Part shown: in pieces, positions 35,511 through 46,770 of the stretch | How positions within the stretch are numbered: position 1 is the stretch's first letter | Layout: every line of letters begins with the position of its first letter | Assembly (NCBI RefSeq): GCF_010183535.1 | Contig: NC_071329.1 | Span: forward strand, 7,192,001-7,256,000 | Direction: 5' to 3' | Length of the DNA stretch: 64,000 bases | Source: Caenorhabditis remanei | Taxonomy: Eukaryota; Nematoda; Chromadorea; Rhabditida; Rhabditidae | The notes under the pieces: generated by a model | Databases searched by the model: none | Told to the model about the DNA's origin: nothing | The model's input: only the letters and a program-made list of their open reading frames with translations | Made by a program: the position numbers and the translations under genes

Positions 35511-36584
35511 GCGCTCTCGAGAATGCAGATAAGAAACACCGAGTCAGTAGGTTTGAGCTTTCTACCACCCTGTCGGGACACACCTTTTCTCAAAGCTTTT
35601 AACCGTTGAAATGGTCATCGTCTCCAGAAGACGTCAAAATCAACTTTTTCGAAAAAAGAAAAGTTCGGGCATCATCTAAGGGAAATTTCCAATCAATCTG
35701 TCTAGGTTTCATAGAAATCGGTCCACTACAGAGGGAGTTATGGCTTGCAACACATAAACGGACAGACGGAATCTGTTGAATATTATTAGTAAAGATGGTG
35801 TAACTCCTGTTTGACGACATCTTCTGGCTGTTTATCAGCATCAACCCACTCGGCTCTTCTGTGGTGGTTTTTTTATAAGACCCACTTCTCGTCCGACGAA
35901 ACCAAATGATCCAGCCAGTTGAAATCAGGATGGAGTGTTAGAAGTTGCAGTGACATGTCCACTCGGCGCTCACTGTCAAAGTTAGACAATTTGTGTGGTA
36001 TCCATCTTCCCATTGTTTTTTAACTTGCCAAGAGCTCCCAGTCCTCTTTCTACCGCAGAGTGAGTAGAGCCCATTACTGTTGCCAGTTTACGAATGGATT
36101 GAAATGGGTCACTTTCCACTACCTCCGTAACTTGTCAATGTCGAACTCCACTGGTCTTCCAGAACGTGCTTCTTCGGCCGAAGAAAAATCATTATTTTTG
36201 AAACGATGGATCCAACGGCTAATTGTCTGCCGTTGAGGGACATTATCCTTATGAACTTCAACCATACGTTCTTCAATCTCAGTGATTTTGGAGTTAGATA
36301 GAAACAAAAATAGAATCAGATGACGAATATGAAGTCGATCGAGGACAAAGATTGGTGCAGCGTGCATTGAGAGGAGGCAGCCAGAAGTAATGAATGTTAT
36401 TGTCAATACACTCGACGTCTTATATAATGGAATACATGCACTGTTTGGTTTGATTCTTGCTCTCTGTCATATAGCAGAGTACCAAAACTATGTTCGAAAA
36501 CTTTTGGAACAACCTAATAGTTGGATAAAATGTAGTTTGTCTCTGACTTTTCAGAACAGTAGCTTTTTCAGAGAAAATAAATCA

Positions 36585-36819
36585 TGTCGTGCCCCATAAC
36601 GTTCTTTGACTTCCTCTGACGTAAACACGTATTCTAGCACTTTCTATATAGTGACCAGCTCCCGGTACTAACTGATAAGACATTTGTATTTAACCCCTGC
36701 CACCGACCATTCTTGGTCGGTTCTCTTATCTATGTTTATTGGACATAATTATGTCTAACTGACACTGAATAAAGATCATGATACCGCTACACCAAAGGCA
36801 TAAGAATCTCTTTATAACA
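36585..36819. mobile_element. solo LTR related to the 25740 element
   Basis: TGTCGTGCCCC...CTTTATAACA, 235 bp, with 4-bp duplication atca (36581-36584, 36820-36823). It shares the central text around CCGACCATTCTTGGTCGG and 'ccgctacac' with the 249-bp LTRs, but is clearly diverged. Confidence 0.88.
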
Positions 36820-37771
36820 ATCATATCACATCGTTTTCGGCAGTTTTTCGGCAAAAATCTAATCTCCCTTCAGTTAAAACGAACAAAAACGAGAGTATGT
36901 TCAAAATGTAGCTAAATATCGTATTATTCCAATTCAGTTTAAAAAAATTCCAAAATGTTCATGTTTTTCATGTCGCCGACGTCGTAGAAGTTTTCAGCAA
37001 GCGCGCTCGCGCGAAACCTGCAGTAGTTTTTCTACAATTTTTTTTACTTGCAGGAGGCCGTGTGAAAAAAAAAACTATGGAAATTTGCGAAAGTAAAGAA
37101 AAACTCTGTGCCTTATTACTCTCTCGTTTGCGGTGGGGCTCGGTTGTAAGAGGGGTGTGCAGCTAATACTCAATTTCAATCTCTGTGAAAATAAGATTGA
37201 CAACACATACAGTGGCGAAAACAAACCAATTTGTTGTCATTTTCAGACTGAAATCGGACATTTTGACACATTTTTACACTTTTCATTTTATCTCAATTCC
37301 ACCTTTCAGAATCAGAATGATTCCAAAATTGATCGATCTCCTACTCACTAACCCACTCGAACTCCCCAAGATTTTTAATGTTGAACATTCCAACGACGAC
37401 AGAAAAATGCAAAGGCCATCATGATGAGATAGTGGTGTCAGAATTAAGCGGATCGACGTAATCTCTCTTTCTCTCTCTACCCGAAAAACCATAGTTTCAG
37501 TGTGTATGTGAACCGACATCTGTTTTCTTTTTTTCTGTCCAACTCAACTCGAACAAAAATCGTTTCAAATAAAATAGTTCTACTGTTCTTTTTCAATTGA
37601 AACTGTATAATTATACTCGTTTCAATTCTTTAAATACTCCAGTTTTTTCTTGTAAGATGCCAATGATCATAAGATGCCATTATTCATTTTCCTTTCACTG
37701 TAGTTCAGACCATTTTTTGATCTTTTTGAATTTCCGAGTTTTCTCACCGAACGTTTTCATTTTCAGAGACT
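36820..37771. other. upstream region of TSP1 gene
   Basis: No gene. 37190-37771 is the source (or sister) of the copies at 17400-18111 and, in part, 24140-24400. Confidence 0.5.
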
Positions 37772-37979
37772 ATGAACGCCTTCTGGCTGATGGCGTTTCT
37801 CTCATGCATCTCAATACATAATCGAGGTGGAGTACACGCTCAAACCGCCAATATCATCGAAATCCCAATTCCAACGGTAATAGAGATCGAAGGTTGTTTC
37901 ATCTGGTTGCGGCTAGTTGCCAAAAACTCGGTCACAGAGTCACAAAGTGTTGTCACGTGACATGTGGTTTATGTTGACA

Positions 37980-38017
<38 letters not shown>

Positions 38018-39140
38018 GGAAGGCTGAAAATTTGAGGATTCTGAGTCCAATTTCAAATTTTAGTTGTGGCCAAGATGAAACGGGATTTTGGTGATGATCT
38101 GACTTAAATATTCCCCGGCTTCAATGTCTTGGTTCTCTTTGACATAGGACAATACAAACAGAACAGAATCTTATAGTTTCCCAATCATATCAAAATTCCA
38201 TCTTTTCTATATTTCAGAATGCTCCACAAGCGTCTACTAGTTGCACAACGGTAAGTCATCTCATACCTTCCTATCCATCCAATTGAATTCCAGGCCACCT
38301 GGCTTGCCTGGTCAGATTGGTCAATTTGCTCCGATGAATGTGGCTCGTGTGGAGTTCAGATGAGAACCCGTACCTGTTTGACAACAGATTCAACGTGTAC
38401 ATGTCCAGGGTATGGGAAATGTGTCTTATGGTTGTGTGTCTTATAGTTTTATTTTGAATAAGAAGTTGGGAAGTACTTAATTCGGAATAATTAAGTGGGA
38501 AATTGACTTGAAGTATTTCAAATTTGAAGTGGTTAATTAGGATGAAGGTACATACGATTTTGACGCATTCAGCGCTAAATTTAGAGAAAGTTTGAAGAAC
38601 AGAAATAGGTGGATTGGACAGAAAACAAAAATCAACAACATTTTGAGGTAGGCCTCTTGATGGCTAATTTAGTGGTTGGGGTGTCTTGGGCACGAGCTGA
38701 AATGTAGAGTTTTTTCATACGGACATACAGACAAACAGACAGAAAACGTACAAGAACAGCTTTCAGATAAATCATTCACGACTTGAATCAGAAACCACTT
38801 TTTTGAGAAATCTAAAGTTTGCAATCAGGCATTTTTGAAGTCCACTTTTTGGACACTCTAAAAATTGTAATGAAACTTTTTTGCAAGCTCGAAAATTTCA
38901 ACTATGAAATTTAGTGAAAGTTAATTATTTTTCAATAAATCAGATTCAAACAGTTCAATTTTCCCATTTTCTGAATCCCAATCTTTTTTGAAAGACCATG
39001 TTTTCAGAGGCTCCACCGGCGTTCAATACTGTAACCTGGACATCTGTAGGTACCCTCGTACGACCTGCTGTAACAACTTCCGAGTGACGTCATATCTCGG
39101 ACGTTTTGCCTGTTTGAATGCAACCGCAATACTTGGATAA
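37772..39140 (+). CDS. small secreted thrombospondin type-1 domain protein (128 aa)
   Basis: Exons 37772-37876, 38218-38250, 38294-38409, 39008-39140, all in phase. TTTTCAG sits 6 bases before the ATG, a probable trans-splice site. A signal peptide (MNAFWLMAFLSCISIH...) leads to a short linker and one TSP1 repeat starting TWLAWSDWSICSDECG, with GVQMRTRTC after it and eight or more further cysteines to the C-terminus. Such modules bind glycans or matrix proteins outside the cell. Intron 1 holds a (TA)n run. Its 5' part has been copied into the kinase array twice (18112 region and the intron piece at 9105). Confidence 0.85.
37982..38014. repeat. (TA)n microsatellite in TSP1 intron 1
   Basis: Uninterrupted run of TA. 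Confidence 0.95.
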
Positions 39141-39382
39141 ATCGGTGTTCTTGAACTCTTTCGATAAATGATTTTTTGTTTTTGAATAATAACGGATGGA
39201 TAATACTTTATTCAGAGATCTTTAAATATTCTTTCACAGATTTCTTGTTAGATAAATGTTATAATTGAACGCAATATGGTTCAATGTACTCTCTCGTTCA
39301 CTTTGATTCATTGAACTGGTCTGGGGGAAAATGGGAAGGATTATAGAGAAAATGGTGGACACAAACTACAAACGTTTCGTTT

Positions 39383-40230
39383 TTACAACTTGTGTACTAC
39401 CACGGAAGCACTCGAATCGTCATCGATACTTCCCTTTCCACTGTCTTTCTCAGCAAACTCTTTTTCCATTCGATCGATTCGAGAGGACTCTTCGAGCAAC
39501 CTGGCAAGAACACTCGACTCATCGAATAGCATTTGTGGACGGTCCACTGATTCGGACGGCTGAAAATAAGAGGGAACATGTGATGGAAGAGGAGTTTTTG
39601 ATGACATTGAGAGATTAAAATTGACCGGTTATTTTCTTACCTGAACAAAGAATACAGATGGATCGACCTCCTCAATTTTGATATTTGTCACGAATTGAGA
39701 TGGAATAGAGGATTGAGTTGGAAGAGGGGCTTTCGAACTGGATTCCACCTCTGTCACTTCTGGAATATCCAAATTCAAGTCGAGATTCATCATTGCTGCT
39801 GATGATTTTGACTTTTTCAGTTTCAATTTCTCCGATAATCTTCTGATTGTTGCCATTGGTCCGGACTCTTTCTTCTCACAGTTTTCCTTGATCATTTTCT
39901 GAGCGGCAGCCTTGATTATCATATTTTTCCAGAGATCATCTGCATCAAGTGTAGGAGATAATGGAGCACCATTTACAAGGACACGACCTTCTGGAGTGTA
40001 TCTGAAAATGTATAAAAATGGAAAATGCATCAACTGATTTTCAATCACAATAATCAGAGACAGATGTCTATAAGACTTACGTTCTTGACTGATTGCTCTT
40101 CTTCCTTGGCTCATAAAGACTGCTCTGCCTCGCTGCCGCATAGAACTCCACCGATGATTCGGCACCACTATTCATCATTCCGATCATTTCTTCGGCTGCT
40201 GTTTTTTTGATTTCAGACTTTTTGAAATTT
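39383..40230 (-). CDS. Lys/Ser-rich protein of unknown function, 5' exon(s) not found
   Basis: Exons 40081-40230, 39641-40001, 39383-39559 join in phase and end in a stop at 39383. The protein piece (about 229 aa) is hydrophilic: a basic part (IRRLSEKLKLKKSKS), a conserved-looking TPEGRVLVNGAPLSP segment, and an acidic C-terminus with a short helical run (SVLARLLEESSRIDRMEKEF). No signal or membrane segment. The first exon here begins with one base of a split codon, so at least one upstream exon is missing. A short ATG exon at 42345-42366 (MSSRNEA) is a candidate but its phase does not fit directly. I do not recognise the family. Confidence 0.7.
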
Positions 40231-43200
40231 CTGAAAGTCAAAAATTTTGGTAAGTTCAATTGTCTAGACACTGATTATAAAAAAATCAAGTTGGTAGCAA
40301 CGATTGGAGAAAAAACACAGAGGTCAAGTCAATTTATGTTTACACAAAACGAATAAAATGAGGGGAGACGAAGAAGAAAAATGGAGGAAGAGGAGAAGAT
40401 GTGTTGAAAGAAAACACGTCTTCAGAAGGGGGAATCGTTTTTTTTTTGGTTGGTTCGACGTGGCTGTTTCTTGTTAAATGATATGATACTGATGGGGAGA
40501 AGAGAATGAAAGACATGTAGACGTGTAGACGGTTCGGAGATAAAGGGTAGAAATGAAAAATGTAGAATGGAATGGATTCTCGTTTAAAATGATAGAAAAA
40601 GAATGCTCGGAAAGATCATTCACAAGGAGTTCAGTACTGAGATTCTAGGGATTTTCAATCTGTTTCTGAATTTCCTCCAACAAAACCAAGGTAAAATACT
40701 TTGGGTCTCGTGGGCTTTTTTCAACAAGTTTTGTCGGAGGGATGAGTTTCAAAAGGTTGTGACTTGGCTCCGTTTTATATGAGAAAAAATGGAAGTTCAG
40801 ATTCAAAATCTTCATGAGATTAGCTTTCTAACCGTATGTTTTGTTGAGTCAGTTGAAAAAAATTATATAAGAAAGGGATCTTTTTTTTGAAATTTTCCTG
40901 TTTGCTTCTCGAATTGATAACTACGGTCAGTTGTTCTTCAGAAGTGAACTATCGTCTAGACTTGATCTGAAAAACTTCGGAGACATACTGTCACGTTCTG
41001 TGAAATTAGAGAACAATAGAAATGAAAGTCAGTATTACACAAAATGAGAAACGGAACACCGAAACATGACAAGATGACATGAAAAATGGTGACCGGAACG
41101 CCTACTTTTATAGAAGATGATAAATGACATCAGAAGACGTTGAAAGAATTGGTGCAGACCTTCTTCTACTGGACGACTACTTCGACGGACTGTTCTGATG
41201 TTTTTGGCGAATTGATGCGTGAAGAAGAAGGCGGAGGAAGAGGTTGAAGAGGGACAGAAGAAGACGTTGACGTCATCATATACAAAATTCGATTACCTTC
41301 CAATCAAAATTCAATGAATCATACGATGCACGTCACGAGCTACACAATCCTAAGGGGGGGCTAAGGGGTTGTTCTCGTGGTATTTAGCGGTTTCCAGAAC
41401 TTTTGAATTATATTTTGAAGGTCACCCTCTCTCTCTCTGTTTTTTGGTAATAAAATCCAATCAGAAGGTGTCAAATATAATGGAATACATTGATCTACGG
41501 TTTCCTTTTTTGCAGAAAAAAGTGTCAACAAGTGGGTTATTTATTCGGAAAACCCACAATCTCGTCAAATTGATAGTATGAGTCATAGAGGGGAACGGAA
41601 GAAAAAGAAGATGATTGAGATAAGCGAAAGATGACCGTTTTTTGGGAAGAAGAAACCGGTTTGGGGGAGAGATATGAGGGGAATTTGATTGGAAGGTTCT
41701 AAATTAACTCACCTGTAAGTTAACTATTTTCGGAATTTTTAATGAGAGAGGTGACTAATACGGTCAGAAAAAGATTTCTGAAAGTCTTTCACTTTTCAGA
41801 ATTGAATTGAAAAGCCAAGAGTTTCCAAAGTTCCAACATATGTTGCTTTGAGTTATACTGATTTCAGAATACAGATTCAGTGTTTTCACCTTTTCAGCAT
41901 TCCTCCTACTAACATCTTGAATGGAATTAGTTAAATTGGAATTCAGATTTTCAGAGTTTCTCTTATACCGCATCTTTCCAAAAACCAGAAAACTCTCTGG
42001 ACTAGTTTTTTCTTTATCTTCAAGAATATTCGAAATGCGATTAACCGTAACTAATTGAGGTGATATCATCCGAAACAACAATAAACAAGAAAATAAGTAG
42101 GTTACAGTGTGATTAGTAAGAAGAGACAGAACAATACATCATTACAAAAAAACAATAATTCATTAGTTTTTGGTCTAGATCTTGATTTATATATAGGTTA
42201 GTCTAAAAACAACGGGCGGTTATTTTTTAAATAGGGAAGTTAACTTCAGTAACTGAACTCTTTATCTAGAATCTTGAATACATATAACTACACTTCTATT
42301 CCAGATTGATACATCACTTTCTCTTAATTCCTAAAAGTACTCACGTGCTTCGTTTCGGGATGACATTCCCACCTACTAAGACCTCCAAGAAGGTAGTAAT
42401 CCCTTTGTAAACTCTCAGATAATGGGAGTTTTTGCTAAAATGCAAACGTCACTTTTAAAAGAACAGGAAAGGAAAAGATTATGAAATCAGAGAAGAATTG
42501 AATGAAAATGAAAATGACAGCTGTTGGGGAGGAAGATAAAATAGTGAGGGAAAGAGTCGTAAAGAACTGAAACCACAGAAAGATACCAGGATAGTAAAAG
42601 TGGAAAAGTGAATCATTCTCTCGGAGAACAAAAAGATAAGAAGTTCAGAGAGGGGGTGGAACTAGTAAGTTTGTAAGGCACGGAACTGGGAGAAGGTTTG
42701 AGAACTATATCTATGAGTTGAGGTCATTTTTTTTGTTTTACGTGGTTTCAGCAGCAGAGAAATTTAAAAAATTATTCTTGTAAGGCCACAACGGTCTTAC
42801 GAATCAGCAAACACCTGCCACTGTTAACATTTAGAAAAACAGAGCTACTTTTCTTTTCAAAATCCGATTATACTGACTTTTCTTCTGAAAATACACAAAA
42901 ATAAAGGAATACCAACCGACCAGCCGACAGAAGTAAAAATCTTCTTCTCTTCTGACCGACACATGTAAAATGAGAAAACGGGCAATAAAGTTTGATGGAG
43001 AGTACCAAGACAGAAGTCATTTTATCATTTCTTCTCTTTTTCTTCCGTATTTTATATCGAACTACTAATTGGAGAGAACAAATCGATGGTGATCGGGAAT
43101 TCGCTCTCAAGGAATGTGCCCGATGTTTCGAGAGAATTTCGAAAGATTTCCTTCAATGCGGTTTGATATTATCACGCCTTGCCTTGTCAAGGGTACATCG

Positions 43201-43637
43201 GGACAGATAGTGTTAGTGTCTAGTATAATCAAAAATTCAAATTCTGGAACACCAGATTACATTTGTAATCTTAAATAACAAATAAATATTAAATAAGCGC
43301 TGTTTATTTAATAAGAGGCTCAGAAAGTGTGGATAAAACTAGCTGTGATACATTAGTTATTTAGGAGAGAAGTCATCTCGTCTCTTCTACCCGAGATTTG
43401 TTTTAAAAAAGGAAAGGAGGTTACATTCAAGCTCGTGTTTTTAAAAAGGGGTGTCCCGATAATATTAGTGATGAGTAAGTACGACGATAAACGCTACTTG
43501 GGGTGCAATAGAGAAATTCTGTGGATAAAAATGGAAATTGAGAGGGGGCAAAAGGAACAGAAATGGAAGAAGTTAAGGGAATAACAAGAATGGGATGGTT
43601 GAGGTATATTAATTTTTAAAGTTCTTGTAAAGCTGAT
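40231..43637. other. long intergenic or 5' intron region
   Basis: AT-rich, with (CT)n at 41427-41440. Open frames at 41764-42081 (-) and 42992-43210 (+) show no domain. Probably contains the first intron and promoter of the gene ending at 39383. Confidence 0.4.
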
Positions 43638-44871
43638 TCAATCCGTGTTGGTGAGCAAGGGGTTGACAGATCTGGCCGACTCGACTGTATGAATTTGAAG
43701 ATACTTTCCCTCTTCCATCATTTTGCTGCTTCCTTTACTTTTTGTGAACATGTAGATCCCAACAAACCCGAGAGAAACGATGGTGAGGACAGAAAGAACG
43801 ATCTGAAATTGGATAGTTTTTAATATCGCCGTGTCCAACTGGTTAATGCATTTTCAAAAACACGCGAATTTTGTGTTTTTGTTCGACAACTCACAATGAA
43901 TAAGTTTCTGGTGTTTTGAGAGGCAAGAACTCTGCTCGAATCTGGAAACGAAACTATTTCTCGGTATTTTTCTCAACCGGTCTTACGGCTCAAAACTGCT
44001 CTACAAGTGTGAGTGACAGCTGGTAAGCACGTATCGTTGTGAAGTACATCCGTATCCGCAGCATCCATTGTGCAGTGACAGAGCTGAAAATATAATCAAA
44101 CAGTTGGAAATATGTTTAAAAACGCTCACATCAGCGGCACAAAAATCGACGGAATGTACTGATGAGCAAAGATTGAAGTTAACAGCACAAGATGCGAGAG
44201 TTACTGCAAAATTGAATAATGAAAACATATAGAACTATTTTCAGCTTACTATTAGCGAATGGACACATCGAGTACAAGTTCATGTAATCACTTTCAGGAG
44301 TGTTATCCAGCACCACCAAATCATTATTTGATGGTGAAGATGGGTCCGAATAGTTCGAAAAAAGATATGCGAAGAATCCTCCAAACTCAATTGCTAAACA
44401 AGCCTCTTTTTCCATGAAAGGTCGGCATCGAGTACTTTCTGCAGTTGGTAGACGAGTTACATCCTGAATATTTCGTTTTCAAAAAGAACGATTGTTTTAA
44501 CAAGGATTGCTGACCTTGGTACACTTGCAGAAGTCCTGGTCACACATTTCCCGAGGAAATTGCTGCCCGTAACAGTCATCATGAATCGCGCAGCAATGAT
44601 TAATAGCAGCTGTAAGTAAATTCGCTGACTCATCATGTGAATATAATAATGTTTTACCTGCAAGTGTGGGGCAACTTTCTTCAACAACAGAGTACGAATA
44701 ATCGCTTGTAAATCCGTCACTTCCACAATGCCACAAGTTTTTTGGAATCAACATTGCTTTTGAACTTGAGCCTCCGGATCCCAAGAATGGTGCCACTGAC
44801 CGTCTCCTCCTCAACTCGTGACTACTGACCATCGGTAGCGTAAGGAAGAGGAGGAGTAGTGTGACGGACAT
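43638..44871 (-). CDS. secretory phospholipase A2-like protein with C-terminal membrane anchor (301 aa)
   Basis: Exons 44658-44871, 44515-44609, 44250-44463, 44130-44203, 43987-44083, 43895-43941, 43638-43802, in phase throughout. The N-terminal signal is MSVTLLLLFLTLPMVSS. The calcium-loop-like WHCGSDGF precedes the PLA2 active site CCAIHDDCY (His about 81, Asp 82), and many paired cysteines follow (CxCT...FCAAD). Such enzymes hydrolyse the sn-2 ester of phospholipids. Residues about 244-265 (LFIIVLSVLTIVSLGFVGIY) form a membrane span, followed by a short cytosolic tail; secretory PLA2s are normally soluble. TTTCAG directly upstream of the ATG (44885-44890) suggests trans-splicing. Confidence 0.85.
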
Positions 44872-46770
44872 ATCGGTTCTTCCTGAAATTGCATTCATTG
44901 TATAGAAATTAAACGAATTGAAGAAGAGAAAAACCACGAAAAAGGAAGTTGTAGAAATTAATTTCGTTTTGGAGAGATAGAATTGCTTTGCAACTAAAAA
45001 ATTACACTTCAAAGAGCGAAATAACTTTGAGAGGAAAAGTAACGATAAGGAAACATCTGCATGATTTTTCGTTAAATTCAATATATTTATTTTTGAAGAA
45101 CATTTTGTGAAAATTATCCGACTTTCAAAACGCATTTAAATAACCAAAACAACAGAGACGTTTGGCGCGAAGAATTGCAAAAAAACGGGCGCTCAGTACG
45201 TGGAAGTTGCGTGGCATGTTTTGCACAGTTGGAAATCTACCGTAATCCAAGCGACAGTGACCTGGTTTTCAAAGTCTTCTTTTATTGTTTTCTTTGCAAG
45301 TTCCAAAGGGAATTTTAAAAAATCAGATGAAATGAATATAGAAAATAATAATTATTCAAAATTTGTTTTTGTTCCTACTACTCAAAAGTAATAAACTTCT
45401 AAACTCAAAACAGAGAAAAGGGAACAGGATAGAGAAAGTGCAGTTCAAATCAAAACTGACCCAAGTGACAGAATCACCTCATATCTGTTTGCTCGGTTCA
45501 AAAAACCTAACTTTTTTTCTTGTATTGGCTACACAAGTGCTCACTCACACTCTCTTACACATACAAACGGGAGCAAAACCTTCCTCTTCTATCCCACTTG
45601 ATAGTGCAATCGAGTAGTTTGACAGCTCGAAGAGCCCGTAAAATGGCCTGATCGGCACCATCACCACATCCCGCCTACGCCTTAAAGAGATTTCATTCCT
45701 TGTGTCGGCAAGGAACAAAGGCACAATGAGGAGATGTTGCGGATGGGGAGAGAGCGATGGAAAGTGGTGCGAGATTCAAGGAAAAGGGAAATTGGATTGG
45801 GGAGGAACGGAACGTCTGCAAGATTTTATCTGGAAACTGTAAAAAAGAAGACAGAGAAACATGAGAAAGCATGCACTTTTGCAAGCCTTCCTCTATATTG
45901 GAAAACGGAACAAATTTACGAAACAGAGAAAGTGCACGAGCTAAAACTGACAATGAGAAGATGATGACTCTGGAACCTGCTCAACTGATCGAGCGCAAGT
46001 TCTAGAAACTGATTCCCAGAAAAACCGGAACTCCACATCAACATGTGTTCGAATATCTTCGTCATCGGGGGTTCCGAGCACCACGTGACTTGAGAGAAAA
46101 ATGGAAAAAAAATTACGAGCAAAAACAAAAAAAGTGGAGTGACAACTCTCAACTTTTCAAAAATCAAAATCATAACCGGGGGGAGAAGTTGGCAGGTTTC
46201 GCCACGCCTATCCCATCAGTTTCTTCCAAAATGATGTCTTTTTATCCTTCGTAATTTTTCTGATGGATTCGGTGGAAGATTGGTTGGGGAGGGATAATCC
46301 ATGTAGGCGTTCCAAGAGACGCCCCGAGAGATGATAAGAGGGAAGAAGCTTGTCGAACTTTATCAGGATCTACAGTAATATCTGTAAAGGATAATTGCCA
46401 CGTGAATTTCTCTCAACGCAATTCTATATCAGACATTTTTTCCAACAGTGATCTCAGTTTTTAACACGAGAAAATGCTCAAAGATTGAAATTCTCTTCTT
46501 CACCGCAGCAGACAGGGGACATTGATATGTAATTCTAGAAGCTTTCAGTGTAATAAGTTTTTAACAATCTTCACTTTTTCGACTGACAAGTTTCACTGAC
46601 GTAGTTTAAACTCGCACTTTTTTCCTCACAAGAGTAGTGGGACTATCAGGAACACGTGGGATGGGATGGATGACGTGATTAGTTTTCGTTCAAGATTCAC
46701 AACTTTTATTATCAAATAACAATTTTGAGCAAGTTTCAGATAAAACACGTATTTCAATATTAGCCAGCGA
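44872..46770. other. intergenic
   Basis: Presumed promoter of the PLA2-like gene and 3' region of the next gene. Open frames at 45693-45964 and 45916-46254 lack splice sites, domains and signals. No gene called. Confidence 0.45.

Larger units (their letters stand above)
33870..35795 (-). mobile_element. non-autonomous Helitron nested in mariner
   Basis: Read on minus it starts TCTTTACTAATAATATT and ends in the hairpin GTCGCC-GTTA-GGCGAC followed by GTAAACCGACTGG, a CTRR-type end. It sits exactly between A and T. Taking it out joins CACCA to TAAG and restores the mariner reading frame across the site. No Rep/helicase. Inside are three repeats of a ggcggcgatgtcgcc palindrome (34431, 34541, 34851), a small foldback element and a tRNA-like piece. 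Confidence 0.85.
32733..36517 (-). mobile_element. mariner-type DNA transposon, dead, with two nested insertions
   Basis: Terminal inverted repeats of about 27 bp: TTAGGTTGTCCCGTAAG at the left and the matching complement ending in ACAACCTAA at the right, each bounded by TA. The transposase runs on minus. The helix-turn-helix N-terminus is at 36130-36400 (RQTISRWIHRFKNNDF), WVDADKQPEDVV is near 35830, the catalytic-region signature HDNARPH is near 33695, and YSPDLAPSDYH is near 32990. Stops and frameshifts occur outside the insertions, so it is inactive. Interrupted at 33083-33682 (hAT type) and 33870-35795 (Helitron). Confidence 0.93.

Noticed and set aside
41764..42081. 105-codon minus-strand open frame
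   Set aside because: AT-rich, no domain, no fitting splice phase with the gene at 39383-40230.
44497..45135. 212-codon minus frame as a single-exon PLA2
   Set aside because: It reads through a 48-bp in-frame intron (44610-44657) and starts upstream of a TTTCAG acceptor; the spliced model keeps the signal peptide and the cysteine pattern.
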